NCBI GenBank assembly: GCA_963775635.1
Contig: CAVZJO010000012.1
Coordinates: 1-64,000 of the forward strand
Reading direction: 5' to 3'
Length of the DNA: 64,000 nucleotides
DNA from: JALORV01 sp963775635
GTDB taxonomy: Bacteria > Pseudomonadota > Gammaproteobacteria > Burkholderiales > Burkholderiaceae_F
Shown here: in pieces, positions 47,020 through 55,285 of the stretch
How the letters are laid out: each line of letters starts with the position of its first letter
Position numbering within the stretch: position 1 is the first letter of the stretch
Notes under the pieces: generated by a model
Database searches by the model: none
The model's input: the letters and a program-made list of their open reading frames with translations, nothing else
Told to the model about the DNA's origin: nothing
Program-made: the position numbers and the translations under genes

Positions 47020-48007
47020 GTGGAAATCAATTCGCCGACGCAAGACGACAGGCTCGTCCAGGGTTCGCCTCCGCCCGGCAAGCCGCCTGAAGGCATGGTC
47101 TGGATTCCCGGCGGGACCTTCCTGATGGGCTCGAACGATCACTACCCCGAGGAGGCGCCCGCGCACAAGGTATCGGTCGACGGGTTCTGGATGGATCGGC
47201 ACACCGTCACCAACCGCGCGTTCCGGCAGTTCGTCGACGCGACTGGCTACGTGACGCTCGCCGAGAAGCCGGCCAACCCCGCCGACTATCCGGGGGCGAA
47301 GCCCGAAATGCTCGCGCCCTCGTCGGTCACGTTCCGGAAATCGACCGGTCCGGTCGATCTGCGCAACAAGTACAACTGGTGGGTCTACACGCCGGGTGCG
47401 AACTGGCGCCATCCGCGCGGACCCGGCAGCTCGCTGCAGGGCTTGTGGGACCACCCCGTCGTCCACGTCGGGTTCGAGGACGCGGAGGCGTACGCCAGGT
47501 GGGCCGGCAAGGAGCTCCCAACCGAAGCCGAGTGGGAGTTCGCCGCGCGCGGCGGCCTCGAGGGTGCGGAGTTCGTGTGGGGCGACGAGCTCGCGCCCGG
47601 CGGGAAGTCGATGTGCAACCACTGGCAGGGTGAGTTTCCGTGGCAGAACCTGCTGACGCGACGGCTACGAGTGGACGGCTCCCGTCGGCTCCTTCGCGCC
47701 GAACGGCTACGGGCTGTACGAGATGGCGGGCAACGTCTGGGAGTGGACCACGGACTGGTACCAGGACCACGGCCGGATCGAGCACGCGTGCTGCACGACG
47801 CACAACCCGCGCGGTGGCGTGCAGGACGCAAGCGTCGAAGCCGGGGCGTCTAGTGCGAAGGTGCCGCGGAAGGTGATGAAGGGCGGTTCATATCTGTGCG
47901 CGCCGAATTACTGCCGGCGCTATCGCCCGGCTGCGCGCATGGCGCAGCCCGTCGACACCTCGATCTGCCACCTTGGTTTCCGCTGCATCGTGCGCGCGTC
48001 CGAATAG
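47020..48007 (+). CDS. Formylglycine-generating enzyme (sulfatase-modifying factor), frameshifted
   Basis: GTG 47020 follows GGAGATC. The protein has the FGE fold: MVWIPGGTFLMGSNDHYPEE, HTVTNRAFRQFVDATGY, VVHVGFEDAEAYARWAGKEL, PTEAEWEFAARGG and NGYGLYEMAGNVWEWTTDWY. The active-site pair is in GGSYLCAPNYCRRYRPAARM, with two Cys spaced C-x4-C as in functional FGEs. Near 47658 one extra C shifts the frame; removing it reads NLLTDGYEWTAPVGSF. It converts the sulfatase active-site Cys to formylglycine, so it most likely matures the three sulfatases just upstream. Confidence 0.85.
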
Positions 48008-48010
48008 ATC

Positions 48011-48373
48011 ATGGAAGAAGCCCTGCACCTAGCCGCGCACTACATTGCGCTCGTGCTGGAGGCGCTCGCGCTGCTGGTCATCGCGATCGGCGCCGTCGAA
48101 GCCGCCATGGGGATCTTCCGCATCATGCTGGCGCGGCGTGCGAGTGACGCGGAAAAGCGCGCAGTTTGGCTCGGCTTCGCGCGTTGGCTCGTCGCGGGGC
48201 TCACGTTCCAGCTCGCTGCCGACATTGTGCACACGACGGTGACTCCGGGCTGGGACGAGATTGGCCGGGTTGCCGCCATCGCCGCGATCCGCACATTTCT
48301 CACCTTCTTCCTCGACCGCGACATCGAGCTCGAGTACCAGCGAACAGGAGAGAACAATGCAAGGCGCACCTGA
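48011..48373 (+). CDS. DUF1622 membrane protein
   Basis: The 120-residue protein has about three transmembrane helices (LVLEALALLVIAIGAVEAAM, WLVAGLTFQLAADIVHTTVT, AAIAAIRTFLTFFLDRDIEL), the pattern of DUF1622. The C-terminal DRDIELE is characteristic. It starts 3 bp after the FGE stop and overlaps the next gene, so it belongs to the same operon. Function unknown. Confidence 0.75.
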   Translation: MEEALHLAAHYIALVLEALALLVIAIGAVEAAMGIFRIMLARRASDAEKRAVWLGFARWLVAGLTFQLAADIVHTTVTPGWDEIGRVAAIAAIRTFLTFFLDRDIELEYQRTGENNARRT

Positions 48374-48991
48374 CGCGACCGCGTTGATCGGCTACGGCGC
48401 GATCTTCACGCTGTTTTTCATCACGCTCGGACCGCTAAAGATCGTCGGCCCGTTCGCGCAGCTCACAAAGGAGACGGACGAGGCGACGATGCGGAAAATC
48501 GCGGTGCGCGCCTTCGTGCTCGCGGTGATCGCGGTGGTGGCCGGCGGCTTCGCCGGCCGGGTGCTGCTCGAGACCTGGGGCATCTCGTCGTCGGCGATGC
48601 TGCTCTCGGGCGGGATCATCTTTGCGCTCGTCGGCCTGAGTCTGGTGCTCGAGCAGTACCAGCCGGCGCATCCGGCGCCGCCACCGCTCCCGGGAGAGCC
48701 CATGGCGGCAGCGCTGCGGATCACGTTTCCGACCGTCGTCACGCCCTATGGCATCGCCGCGCTCATCGTCGTCCTCACCAATAGCCGCGAAGTCGGGCGC
48801 ACCGGCGCCATTCTCGCGATCCTCCTGGCGGTGATGGTGCTCAACCTGCTGACGATGCTGTATACGCGCCGCATCATGGGCGGGGTCACGGCCTGGTGCT
48901 GCAGATCATCGGCGCGGTGCTCGGCGTGCTGCAGGTTGCGCTCGCGACTGACATGATCCTCCGCGCGTTGTACGAGCTCGCGGTGCTGTAG
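48357..48991 (+). CDS. MarC-family membrane protein, frameshifted near the end
   Basis: About six transmembrane segments with FTLFFITLGPLKIVGPFAQL at the start and ITFPTVVTPYGIAALIVVLT in the middle, as in the MarC family. The frame breaks near 48875 and continues as VLQIIGAVLGVLQVALATDM to the stop at 48991. ATG 48357 lies inside the DUF1622 gene, after AGGAGAGAAC. Despite the family name, no drug-resistance role is established. Confidence 0.75.
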
Positions 48992-49016
48992 CGCAGGCAG
49001 AGTGGAGTCCCGGGAC

Positions 49017-49490
49017 ATGGCAGACGATCACAAAGCGCGGATCACCTCGCAGTCGGATTCCGCCAGCATCGCGACCGAGCTCGCGTCGCGGCGCACCGGG
49101 ATGTCCTTCCAGCGCACGCGCATGAGCGCCGACCGGACACTGATGTCGGTAATCCGCACTTCGCTGTCGCTGATCGGCTTCGGCTTCACGATCTTCCAGG
49201 TTTTTCAGAAGCTCCACGAGACGCAGGTACTGAAGAGCAGCGAGGCCGCGCGGCACTTCGGCGTCGCGCTGGTGCTGCTCGGCATCGCGATGCTCGTCGT
49301 CGGCATCGGCTATCACGTGGCGTTCATGGTCGGGTTGCGCCGGGAGCGCGCGCAGATGAAGGCCGACGGCCTGGTGCACGCCGAGAGCCAATTCCCGGCT
49401 TCGCTGACACTGATGGTGGCAGCCCTGCTGCTGGCGATTGGCTTCTTCGCGATCGCGAGCATGGTGTTCGGCGTGGGGCCGTTCGGTTGA
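49017..49490 (+). CDS. DUF202-like small membrane protein
   Basis: The 157-residue protein has a conserved basic start (ELASRRTGMSFQRTRMSADR) and then three transmembrane helices, typical of DUF202. ATG 49017 follows GGAG with good spacing; a GTG at 49002 would add five residues. It closes the run of small membrane genes behind the formylglycine enzyme. Confidence 0.8.
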   Translation: MADDHKARITSQSDSASIATELASRRTGMSFQRTRMSADRTLMSVIRTSLSLIGFGFTIFQVFQKLHETQVLKSSEAARHFGVALVLLGIAMLVVGIGYHVAFMVGLRRERAQMKADGLVHAESQFPASLTLMVAALLLAIGFFAIASMVFGVGPFG

Positions 49491-49604
49491 AGGGAATCGC
49501 GTCGGCAATCAGCACGGCAACACATTCGGAGGCATGGCAGTTTTCGATTTCTGCGGTCGCTGCTAGCTGGTGAACGCCTTCGCCAGCAACACCTAGCGGG
49601 CGAC

Positions 49605-49632
49605 ACTGAACCAAGGCCTAGTTCCGCGGATT
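49605..49632 (+). promoter_or_regulatory. AACCAAGG element 2
   Basis: ACTGAACCAAGGCCTAGTTC, followed by CGCGGATT, nearly matches 40757-40784. It now heads a stretch of gene fragments, so it may be a promoter left from a lost operon. Confidence 0.5.
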
Positions 49633-49636
49633 AACC

Positions 49637-50041
49637 ATGGCGACTAAAAACACAAGCTGTTCGAGGAGATGTTCGGCTGATCCTCCCGGAGAAAGTCGCG
49701 GAAGCCATCGTGAAACGGGACGTGGCCCAGAAGGTCGCCGCCGCCTCACGGGCTCCGGTGTATTCGGTGTTGGCAGCTATCTTGGACGCGGTGTCGTTGG
49801 CGGATACATGCACATCCCGAACGAAGCTCCGCGCGGCAAGCTCAAGGCGCGGGTCGTGATCGACGGCAAGCTCAAGGCTCCGTCCGGCTTTGCGATCGGT
49901 CCGGACGGCGATCTCTACGTGGCCGAGCGGTTCGATCAGTGCGTCCGGCGCTTCGCGATCAAGGGGAAGAAAGGCGCACGTTCATCGAGGGACTCCCGGA
50001 CATGCCGGAGTTCCGGGTACACATACCGGATCCGGCGTAAG
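49637..50041 (+). pseudogene. Mosaic remnant: kinase-sensor piece and NHL-repeat piece
   Basis: Read in shifting frames, the first part gives ILPEKVAEAIVKRDVAQKVA, then ASRAPVYSV and YLGRGVVGGYM. This is the last part of a binding-protein-like kinase sensor, as in the sensor at 37513-39311. The second part reads ARVVIDGKLKAPSGFAIGPD, GDLYVAERFDQCVRRFAIKG and, after another shift, FIEGLPDMPEF. That is a piece of an NHL beta-propeller. The two are joined without a recognisable junction, so this is a rearranged remnant. Confidence 0.5.
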
Positions 50042-50068
50042 GTAACTCGACGATCTTGGGGGAAATCG

Positions 50069-50735
50069 ATGCGCTCCCTTGTCTCGATGCGAGTGCTCGT
50101 GAGCGAATGTATGTACGCGACTCTCATACTCGCGCTGCTCGCGGCCGGCACCGCCACGGCCGCCCCCGGTGTACTGATCCTCCACAGCAACCAGCGGCCT
50201 ACGGCGGCGCAGGTCGTGATCGAAGACCATCTGCGGACAGTCGTGTTCGAAGGCTTCAAGCCGGTCCAACTGTTTTCAGAGTTTCTCGACGACGAATGGG
50301 CGTCCCTCGAGGCGTACGGACCGGCGGAAGCTGGTTTCCTGCGGAACAAGTACAGCCAGCGCGACATTCGTGTCATCGTCGCCGTTGCGCTCCCCGCGCT
50401 TCAGTTTGCGGCCAAGTTCCGCGATCAGATGTTCCCCGGCTTGCCCGTCGTTCACATTGCGGTGGCAAAGGACAGGCTCGACCAGCTGGCGCTCCCCAAG
50501 GACATCGTCGGCAGTACCGAGAACCATGATCCGACACCTACGGTGCAGCTTGCGCAGCGGCTGCATCCGAACGCCACGCGTCTCGTCGTCGTGCGCGGGG
50601 CCTCCCAACTGGATCGGCTCTGGGACGTCCGGGTGCGCGCTGCGGTCGAGCGCGTGGGAAACGATTTCGAGGTCGAATATCTCTCCGGTCTTCCCACCGC
50701 GGAAGTGTTGCGACGGGTAGGCTCGCTACCACGCC
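50069..50735 (+). pseudogene. Truncated kinase-type periplasmic sensor domain
   Basis: ATG 50069 after GGGGGAAATCG gives a leader (MRSLVSMRVLVSECMYATLI), and the mature part starts GVLILHSNQRPTAAQVVIED. Then come FRDQMFPGLPVVHIAVAKDR and HPNATRLVVVRGASQLDRLW. This is the same sensor family as the histidine kinase at 37513-39311. The protein ends at ~residue 220 without the transmembrane and kinase parts, and the frame runs into a cytochrome c fragment. Confidence 0.6.
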
Positions 50736-50739
50736 AGGC

Positions 50740-50923
50740 GCGCCGGACCTGCGCGGGCAACAGCGTCCGTACCTCGAAGAACAGATGCAGGCCTTCAAGG
50801 CCGGCAGCCGGCACAACGACATCAGCGAGCAGATGCGGAGCGTCGCTCGCGCAGTTGACCAACGAGGAGATAGCGAAACTCGCGGCGTACTACTCGAGCT
50901 TCGCAACGGTCACCAGACGATAG
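50740..50923 (+). pseudogene. C-terminal cytochrome c remnant
   Basis: With one extra base removed near 50852, the frame reads DLRGQQRPYLEEQMQAFKAG, then SRHNDISEQMRSVARQLTNE and EIAKLAAYYSSF. This is the C-terminal half of a class I (c4/c553-like) cytochrome, including the Met axial-ligand region. The CxxCH haem motif is absent. It is fused out of frame to the sensor fragment upstream. Confidence 0.55.
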
Positions 50924-50931
50924 ACTCCTAG

Positions 50932-51243
50932 AACCTAGCGATCGAGTGGGGCCTGCACGGCATTCGCTGCAACTCGATCGTCCCCGGACCGATCGGAGGC
51001 ACCGAGGGGATGAAGCGACTCTCGGATCCGACTCTGCACGATCAGTTCATCGCCAGCGTGCCGCTGCGGCGCATGGGCACGGTCGACGACATCGGCCAGG
51101 TCGCAGTGCTCCTCGCCTCGCCACTTGCCGCCTACGTCACCGGCTGCGTCGTCGTTTGCGACGGCGGCCAGAACCTGGTGGGATCGGCGCTCTTCAATCT
51201 CGGAGCCGCGAAGGCGCTGCGAGCCCAAAACGCAGGCAGCTAG
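50932..51243 (+). pseudogene. C-terminal short-chain dehydrogenase remnant
   Basis: The frame reads NLAIEWGLHGIRCNSIVPGP, IGGTEGMKRLSD, VPLRRMGTVDDIGQVAVLLA and SPLAAYVTGCVVVCDGGQNL to a stop. This is the last ~100 residues of an SDR enzyme of the 2,4-dienoyl-CoA reductase kind. The Rossmann start with the Gly-rich loop and the Tyr-x3-Lys site are missing. Confidence 0.65.
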
Positions 51244-51364
51244 CTGGTCTGACGCGGGATGTTCGTTTGCACGAGCACAGCGGACGATCGATCGCAGCGA
51301 TACTGGCCGCGTATTACGAACCAACCATCGTTCTAAAACCGGAACCATCCCCAGAGGCAACGAC

Positions 51365-51772
51365 ATGTCACTTATCAGTGAACTTCTAGAGAAGCCCGCT
51401 ACCTTGTCAGAGGCATCGAAGTACACGGCGATGAATGGCTTCATTTACCTCGGCGCGGCAGCTACGTTCATTTTTTGGCCAGGCGTCGTGCAGACGATCT
51501 TCATGGATGCGCCTTTCGCTGGAAAGGAAGAGGCGCTGTTTCGTGTGCTTGGTATGGCGCTTGGAGTCATTGGCTGGCTCTACTTGTTCGGCGGTCGTTC
51601 CGGCGGGCGACAATTCGTCGCCGCGGGTGTGCTCGATCGATGGGTGCTCGTTCCCGCGGTGCTCGTGCCGCTGGCCATCGCTGGCGTTTTTCCTCATACG
51701 TTCCTGGCGTTTGCGCTTCTCGACGTCTCGCTCGCAGTTGGCGCCTGGATGCTCCGCGATCGCACAACTTGA
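51365..51772 (+). CDS. Small integral membrane protein
   Basis: The 135-residue protein begins MSLISELLEKPATLSEASKY and has four hydrophobic segments (FIYLGAAATFIFWPGVVQTI, LGMALGVIGWLYLFGGRSGG, VLVPAVLVPLAIAGVFPHTF, LLDVSLAVGAWML). ATG follows AGAGGCAACGAC. No family was recognised; small four-helix proteins of this kind are usually of unknown function. Confidence 0.6.
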   Translation: MSLISELLEKPATLSEASKYTAMNGFIYLGAAATFIFWPGVVQTIFMDAPFAGKEEALFRVLGMALGVIGWLYLFGGRSGGRQFVAAGVLDRWVLVPAVLVPLAIAGVFPHTFLAFALLDVSLAVGAWMLRDRTT

Positions 51773-51879
51773 TTGCGGCCGTGCGGCGTCGTGCTCGTTC
51801 GGCGCCCGCCGGGCTCGATAGACCGCCTCCGACCTGACGAAAACGCTGTCGGAACACAGGCCGTTGCGGGCAACCGCCA

Positions 51880-51905
51880 CCTAAACCAAAAGCCAGTTTT
51901 TGTGC
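51880..51905 (+). promoter_or_regulatory. Weaker AACCAA element 3, upstream of acyl-CoA ligase
   Basis: CCTAAACCAAAAGCCAGTTT shares AACCAA and AGTTT in the same spacing as elements 1 and 2 (13 of 21 positions). It lies ~300 bp before the acyl-CoA ligase. The match is suggestive only. Confidence 0.25.
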
Positions 51906-52018
51906 GCGCGGGAGGCTGGTAGAACAGCACCCAGCGTCGCAGCCGCCGGAGTCCCGTTAGCCGGGCCCCGCACCCATCGGCACTGCAAAAAGAAGCTCGA
52001 CCGCGCCCGTCCAGGCGC

Positions 52019-52177
52019 AACGACGAGGAATCCCTCCATGTCCGGGACAAAGTCATTGAACCCGAACTGTTTTTCGACCGTGCTGCTGACTTGCGCGGCG
52101 CTAACGATGCGGGATTGATCCTGATCGACCCGATGTTCAACATCATCACTCCGAACGCGGTGCAGCGTCGGCCCTGA
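52019..52177 (+). other. Possible C-terminal gene remnant
   Basis: A frame with protein-like composition reads NDEESLHVRDKVIEPELFFD, RAADLRGANDAGLILIDPMF and NIITPNAVQRRP to a stop. No start or family is evident. Otherwise the stretch 51773-52210 holds nothing recognised. Confidence 0.25.
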
Positions 52178-52210
52178 AACGAGACGGCCAAACTACAAGG
52201 AGCGCCGAAC

Positions 52211-53767
52211 ATGATCAACATCGCCACCAATCTCGAGCGCAATGCGGCGCTCTTTGCCGGTAAGCCCGCTGTCTGCTTCGGCGATCTCAAGCTGAGTTAT
52301 GCGCAGGTCAATGCGGCGGCCAGCCAGGTCGCCAACGGCCTGAAAGCGATCGGCGTCGGACGCGGCGACAAGGTGGTTCTGTCGTGCCCGAACATTCCGC
52401 AGTTCGTAATCGTCTATTACGGCATCCTGAAGACTGGCGCCGCGGTGGTGCCGATCAACGTGCTGCTGAAGGCCCCGGAAGTCGCCTACCACCTGACCGA
52501 CTCGCAGGCGAAGGCGTATCTCTGTTTCGAGGGCTCCGCGGAACTGCCGATCGGTGCCGAAGGCTACAAGGGCTTCACGCAGGCCGGAAGCTGTAAGCAT
52601 TTCTTCATGATCACGGCCGACGCGAAGCAGCCTTCAGCGATCGAAGGCGTCAAGACGCTCGGCATGCTGATGAAGGATCAGGCGCCGGCCGCAGAGGCAG
52701 CGGTGACCGACGCCAACGACACGGCAGTCATCCTGTACACGTCAGGAACGACGGGCAAGCCGAAAGGGGCCGAGCTGAGCCACGCCAACATCGTGATGAA
52801 CGCCATGGCTAGCCACGGCCTGTTGCGGCAGGTCGCCGACGACGTGCATCTGGTCGCACTGCCGCTGTTCCACAGCTTCGGCCAGGTCGTGCAGATGAAC
52901 GCCGCGCTGATGGCCGCCGCCACGATCGTGCTGCTCGCGCGGTTCGATCCCGATGCGGCGTTCAAGGCCATGCAGGATTACAAGGTCACGATTTTCGCCG
53001 GCGTGCCGACCATGTTCATTGCGCTGCTGAATCTGTCGGGCGCCGCCGAACGCCACGACCTGAAGGCGATCGCAGGCAACCTGCGGCTGGGCTTGTCGGG
53101 CGGCGCCGCAATGCCGGTCGAAGTGATGAAGCAGTTCGAGGAGCGCTTCGGTATCGCGATCCTCGAAGGCTATGGCCTGTCCGAAACGAGTCCCGTGGCG
53201 ACCTTCGGTTTCATCGATTACCCGCGCATTCCCGGTTGTGTCGGAAAGGCGATCTGGGGCGTCGAAGTGCGCGTGGTCGACGCGCAAGGCGTGCCGGCCG
53301 CGACCGGCAAGGAAGGCGAGGTCGTAATACGTGGCCACAACGTCATGAAGGGCTACTACAACCAGCCCGAAGCTACCGCCGAGGCGATCCGCGACGGGTG
53401 GTTCCACAGCGGCGACATCGGTCGCTTCGACGACCAGGGCAACCTCTACATCGTCGACCGACTCAAGGACATGATCATCCGCGGCGGTTTCAACGTGTAC
53501 CCGCGCGAGATCGAGGAAGTGCTGATGACGCACGAGGCCGTTGCGCAGGTCGCCGCGATCGGCGTTCCGCACGAAACACACGGCGAAGAGGTCAAGGTGG
53601 TGATCGTGCTGAAGAAAGGCAAGTCGGTCACGCCGGAGGCCATCGTCGACTGGTGCAAGGAACGCATGGCCGGCTACAAGTATCCGCGCATCGTGGCGAT
53701 CGTGGACTCGTTGCCGATGACGGCCACCGGCAAGGTGCTGAAGCGCGAGTTGAAGACCACCGCGTAA
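52211..53767 (+). CDS. Fatty acyl-CoA ligase (AMP-forming)
   Basis: The 518-residue protein has the full adenylate-forming set: ILYTSGTTGKPKGAELSHAN (ATP phosphate loop), GYGLSETSPVATFGF, GDIGRFDDQGNLYIVDRLKD, MIIRGGFNVYPREIEEVL and the catalytic Lys in MTATGKVLKREL. It makes an acyl-adenylate and then acyl-CoA. ATG follows AAGGAGCGCCGAAC. It is the first of a co-directional run of lipid genes and would activate the acids produced by the oxidases. Confidence 0.9.
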   Translation: MINIATNLERNAALFAGKPAVCFGDLKLSYAQVNAAASQVANGLKAIGVGRGDKVVLSCPNIPQFVIVYYGILKTGAAVVPINVLLKAPEVAYHLTDSQAKAYLCFEGSAELPIGAEGYKGFTQAGSCKHFFMITADAKQPSAIEGVKTLGMLMKDQAPAAEAAVTDANDTAVILYTSGTTGKPKGAELSHANIVMNAMASHGLLRQVADDVHLVALPLFHSFGQVVQMNAALMAAATIVLLARFDPDAAFKAMQDYKVTIFAGVPTMFIALLNLSGAAERHDLKAIAGNLRLGLSGGAAMPVEVMKQFEERFGIAILEGYGLSETSPVATFGFIDYPRIPGCVGKAIWGVEVRVVDAQGVPAATGKEGEVVIRGHNVMKGYYNQPEATAEAIRDGWFHSGDIGRFDDQGNLYIVDRLKDMIIRGGFNVYPREIEEVLMTHEAVAQVAAIGVPHETHGEEVKVVIVLKKGKSVTPEAIVDWCKERMAGYKYPRIVAIVDSLPMTATGKVLKRELKTTA

Positions 53768-53837
53768 CAGCTGGCCACGTCGGTTGCGGGGACTTCATGA
53801 ATTCGATTCACCGAGCGGAATCCAGGGAGTACGGCTG

Positions 53838-55208
53838 ATGCCCGCCCTTTCCGTCATCGATCTCGCGATGTTCGTGTTGGAGACGTCCGAACGGCCCTTC
53901 AATATCGGCCCTTTGATCGTGCTCGACCCTCCGGCGCGCTTCCGCGGCAACTTCGCCGACAAGCTCGCGGCGCGCATGCTCAAGCGGCCGATCGGAGCAC
54001 CGTTCAATTACCGCGTGCGCCTCCTGCCGCCCGGCGGGCCGCGGCTGGAAGTCGATCAGGAGGCCGATCCGGCGGCCCACGTTCAGCGGCTGACACTGGC
54101 GGCCCCGGGCACGCTGGAACAGCTGTGCGCGACGGTGTGCGAGTTGCACCAGGGCCGCCTCGATCGCGACCGGCCGCTGTGGGAGCTCTACGTCATCGAC
54201 GGGCTTGCGGGCGGCAAGGTCGCTCTGTACGGGAAGGTGCATCACGGGATCATCGACGGCCGCGGCTTCGTCAAGGTCGTCTCGGCGTGGCTCAGCACCG
54301 CGAAGTCGGATCGGACGGTGCGCGCGATGTGGGAAGGAGTGCCACGAAGCGCGACCGAAAGCCGGCCGCGGGCCGCACTCGCGGCGCAGCTCGGTTCGCT
54401 ACTCCGGTCGGCGACAGGAGCCGCAGGCTCCGCCGTCGCGATGTCGCGGATGCTGGCTGCGCAGGGCCTGAAGACGCTCGGCGTGGGCGGAGCCGCCGGC
54501 ATGTCGCTGCCGTTTGTCGGGATTCCGCGCGCGCTGTCGGGCCGGCTATCGGCCAAGCGCACGTTCGCGTTCTGCACGCTGCCGATCGCGGAGATGAAAG
54601 CTGTCGGCGCCGCGCGCGACGCCAAGCTCAACGACGTGCTTCTTGCGACGCTCGACATCGCAATCGACCACTACCTGCATGAGCGCGGTGCGCGGGCGGC
54701 CAAGGCCTTGGTCGCCGCGATGCCGATCGCGCTGGCCGATGCCAAGGGCGGCAATGCAATCGCCGTCCTCCAGTTTGCGCTTGGCGCGCCGGGTCGAGCT
54801 GCGGTGGAAAGGCTCGCCGATATCTGCGCCGAGACTGCAAAGGTCAAGCAGATCGTCGCAAAGGAATCCAGCGAGACCGTGATGCTGTACACGACGCTCG
54901 TGCATGGTCTGCCGGCGCTGCTGGAGAAGCTGCGCCTGAAACCGGGCCTCAGTGTCAGCAATCTCATCGTTTCGAACCCATTCGGCTTGACGGAGCCGCG
55001 CTTCCTGATGGGCGCCTCAGTCGAACTCGTGCTGCCGATTTCGGTCGTTGCCGCGGGGCAGATGCTCAACGTGACGGCGGTGACTCTCGGCAATCAACTT
55101 CAGGTCGGTTTCCTCGGGATTCCCTCGGCGGTGCCGGGAATCGACAAGCTTGCCGACCACATGCGTTCGAGCGTTCGCGGAGTTGAAGCAGGCGGCGATG
55201 ACGCCTGA
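53838..55208 (+). CDS. Wax ester synthase/DGAT-type acyltransferase
   Basis: The 456-residue protein matches the WS/DGAT family: FNIGPLIVLD, RDRPLWELYVIDGLAGGKVA and KVHHGIIDGRGFVKV with the active-site HHxxxDG (residues ~135-141). LNDVLLATLDIAI and VSNLIVSNPFG follow in the second domain. It esterifies acyl-CoA to long-chain alcohols or diacylglycerol. ATG 53838 follows CAGGGAGTACGG. Next to an acyl-CoA ligase, it points to storage of wax ester from an alcohol substrate. Confidence 0.85.
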   Translation: MPALSVIDLAMFVLETSERPFNIGPLIVLDPPARFRGNFADKLAARMLKRPIGAPFNYRVRLLPPGGPRLEVDQEADPAAHVQRLTLAAPGTLEQLCATVCELHQGRLDRDRPLWELYVIDGLAGGKVALYGKVHHGIIDGRGFVKVVSAWLSTAKSDRTVRAMWEGVPRSATESRPRAALAAQLGSLLRSATGAAGSAVAMSRMLAAQGLKTLGVGGAAGMSLPFVGIPRALSGRLSAKRTFAFCTLPIAEMKAVGAARDAKLNDVLLATLDIAIDHYLHERGARAAKALVAAMPIALADAKGGNAIAVLQFALGAPGRAAVERLADICAETAKVKQIVAKESSETVMLYTTLVHGLPALLEKLRLKPGLSVSNLIVSNPFGLTEPRFLMGASVELVLPISVVAAGQMLNVTAVTLGNQLQVGFLGIPSAVPGIDKLADHMRSSVRGVEAGGDDA

Positions 55209-55285
55209 GACCGCACGGGCGCCGGCGAAGCGGATTCGCGCGCCGCGGCCGGCCGCGCGACGTCGAGCCGCTTGAGGAACATTCG

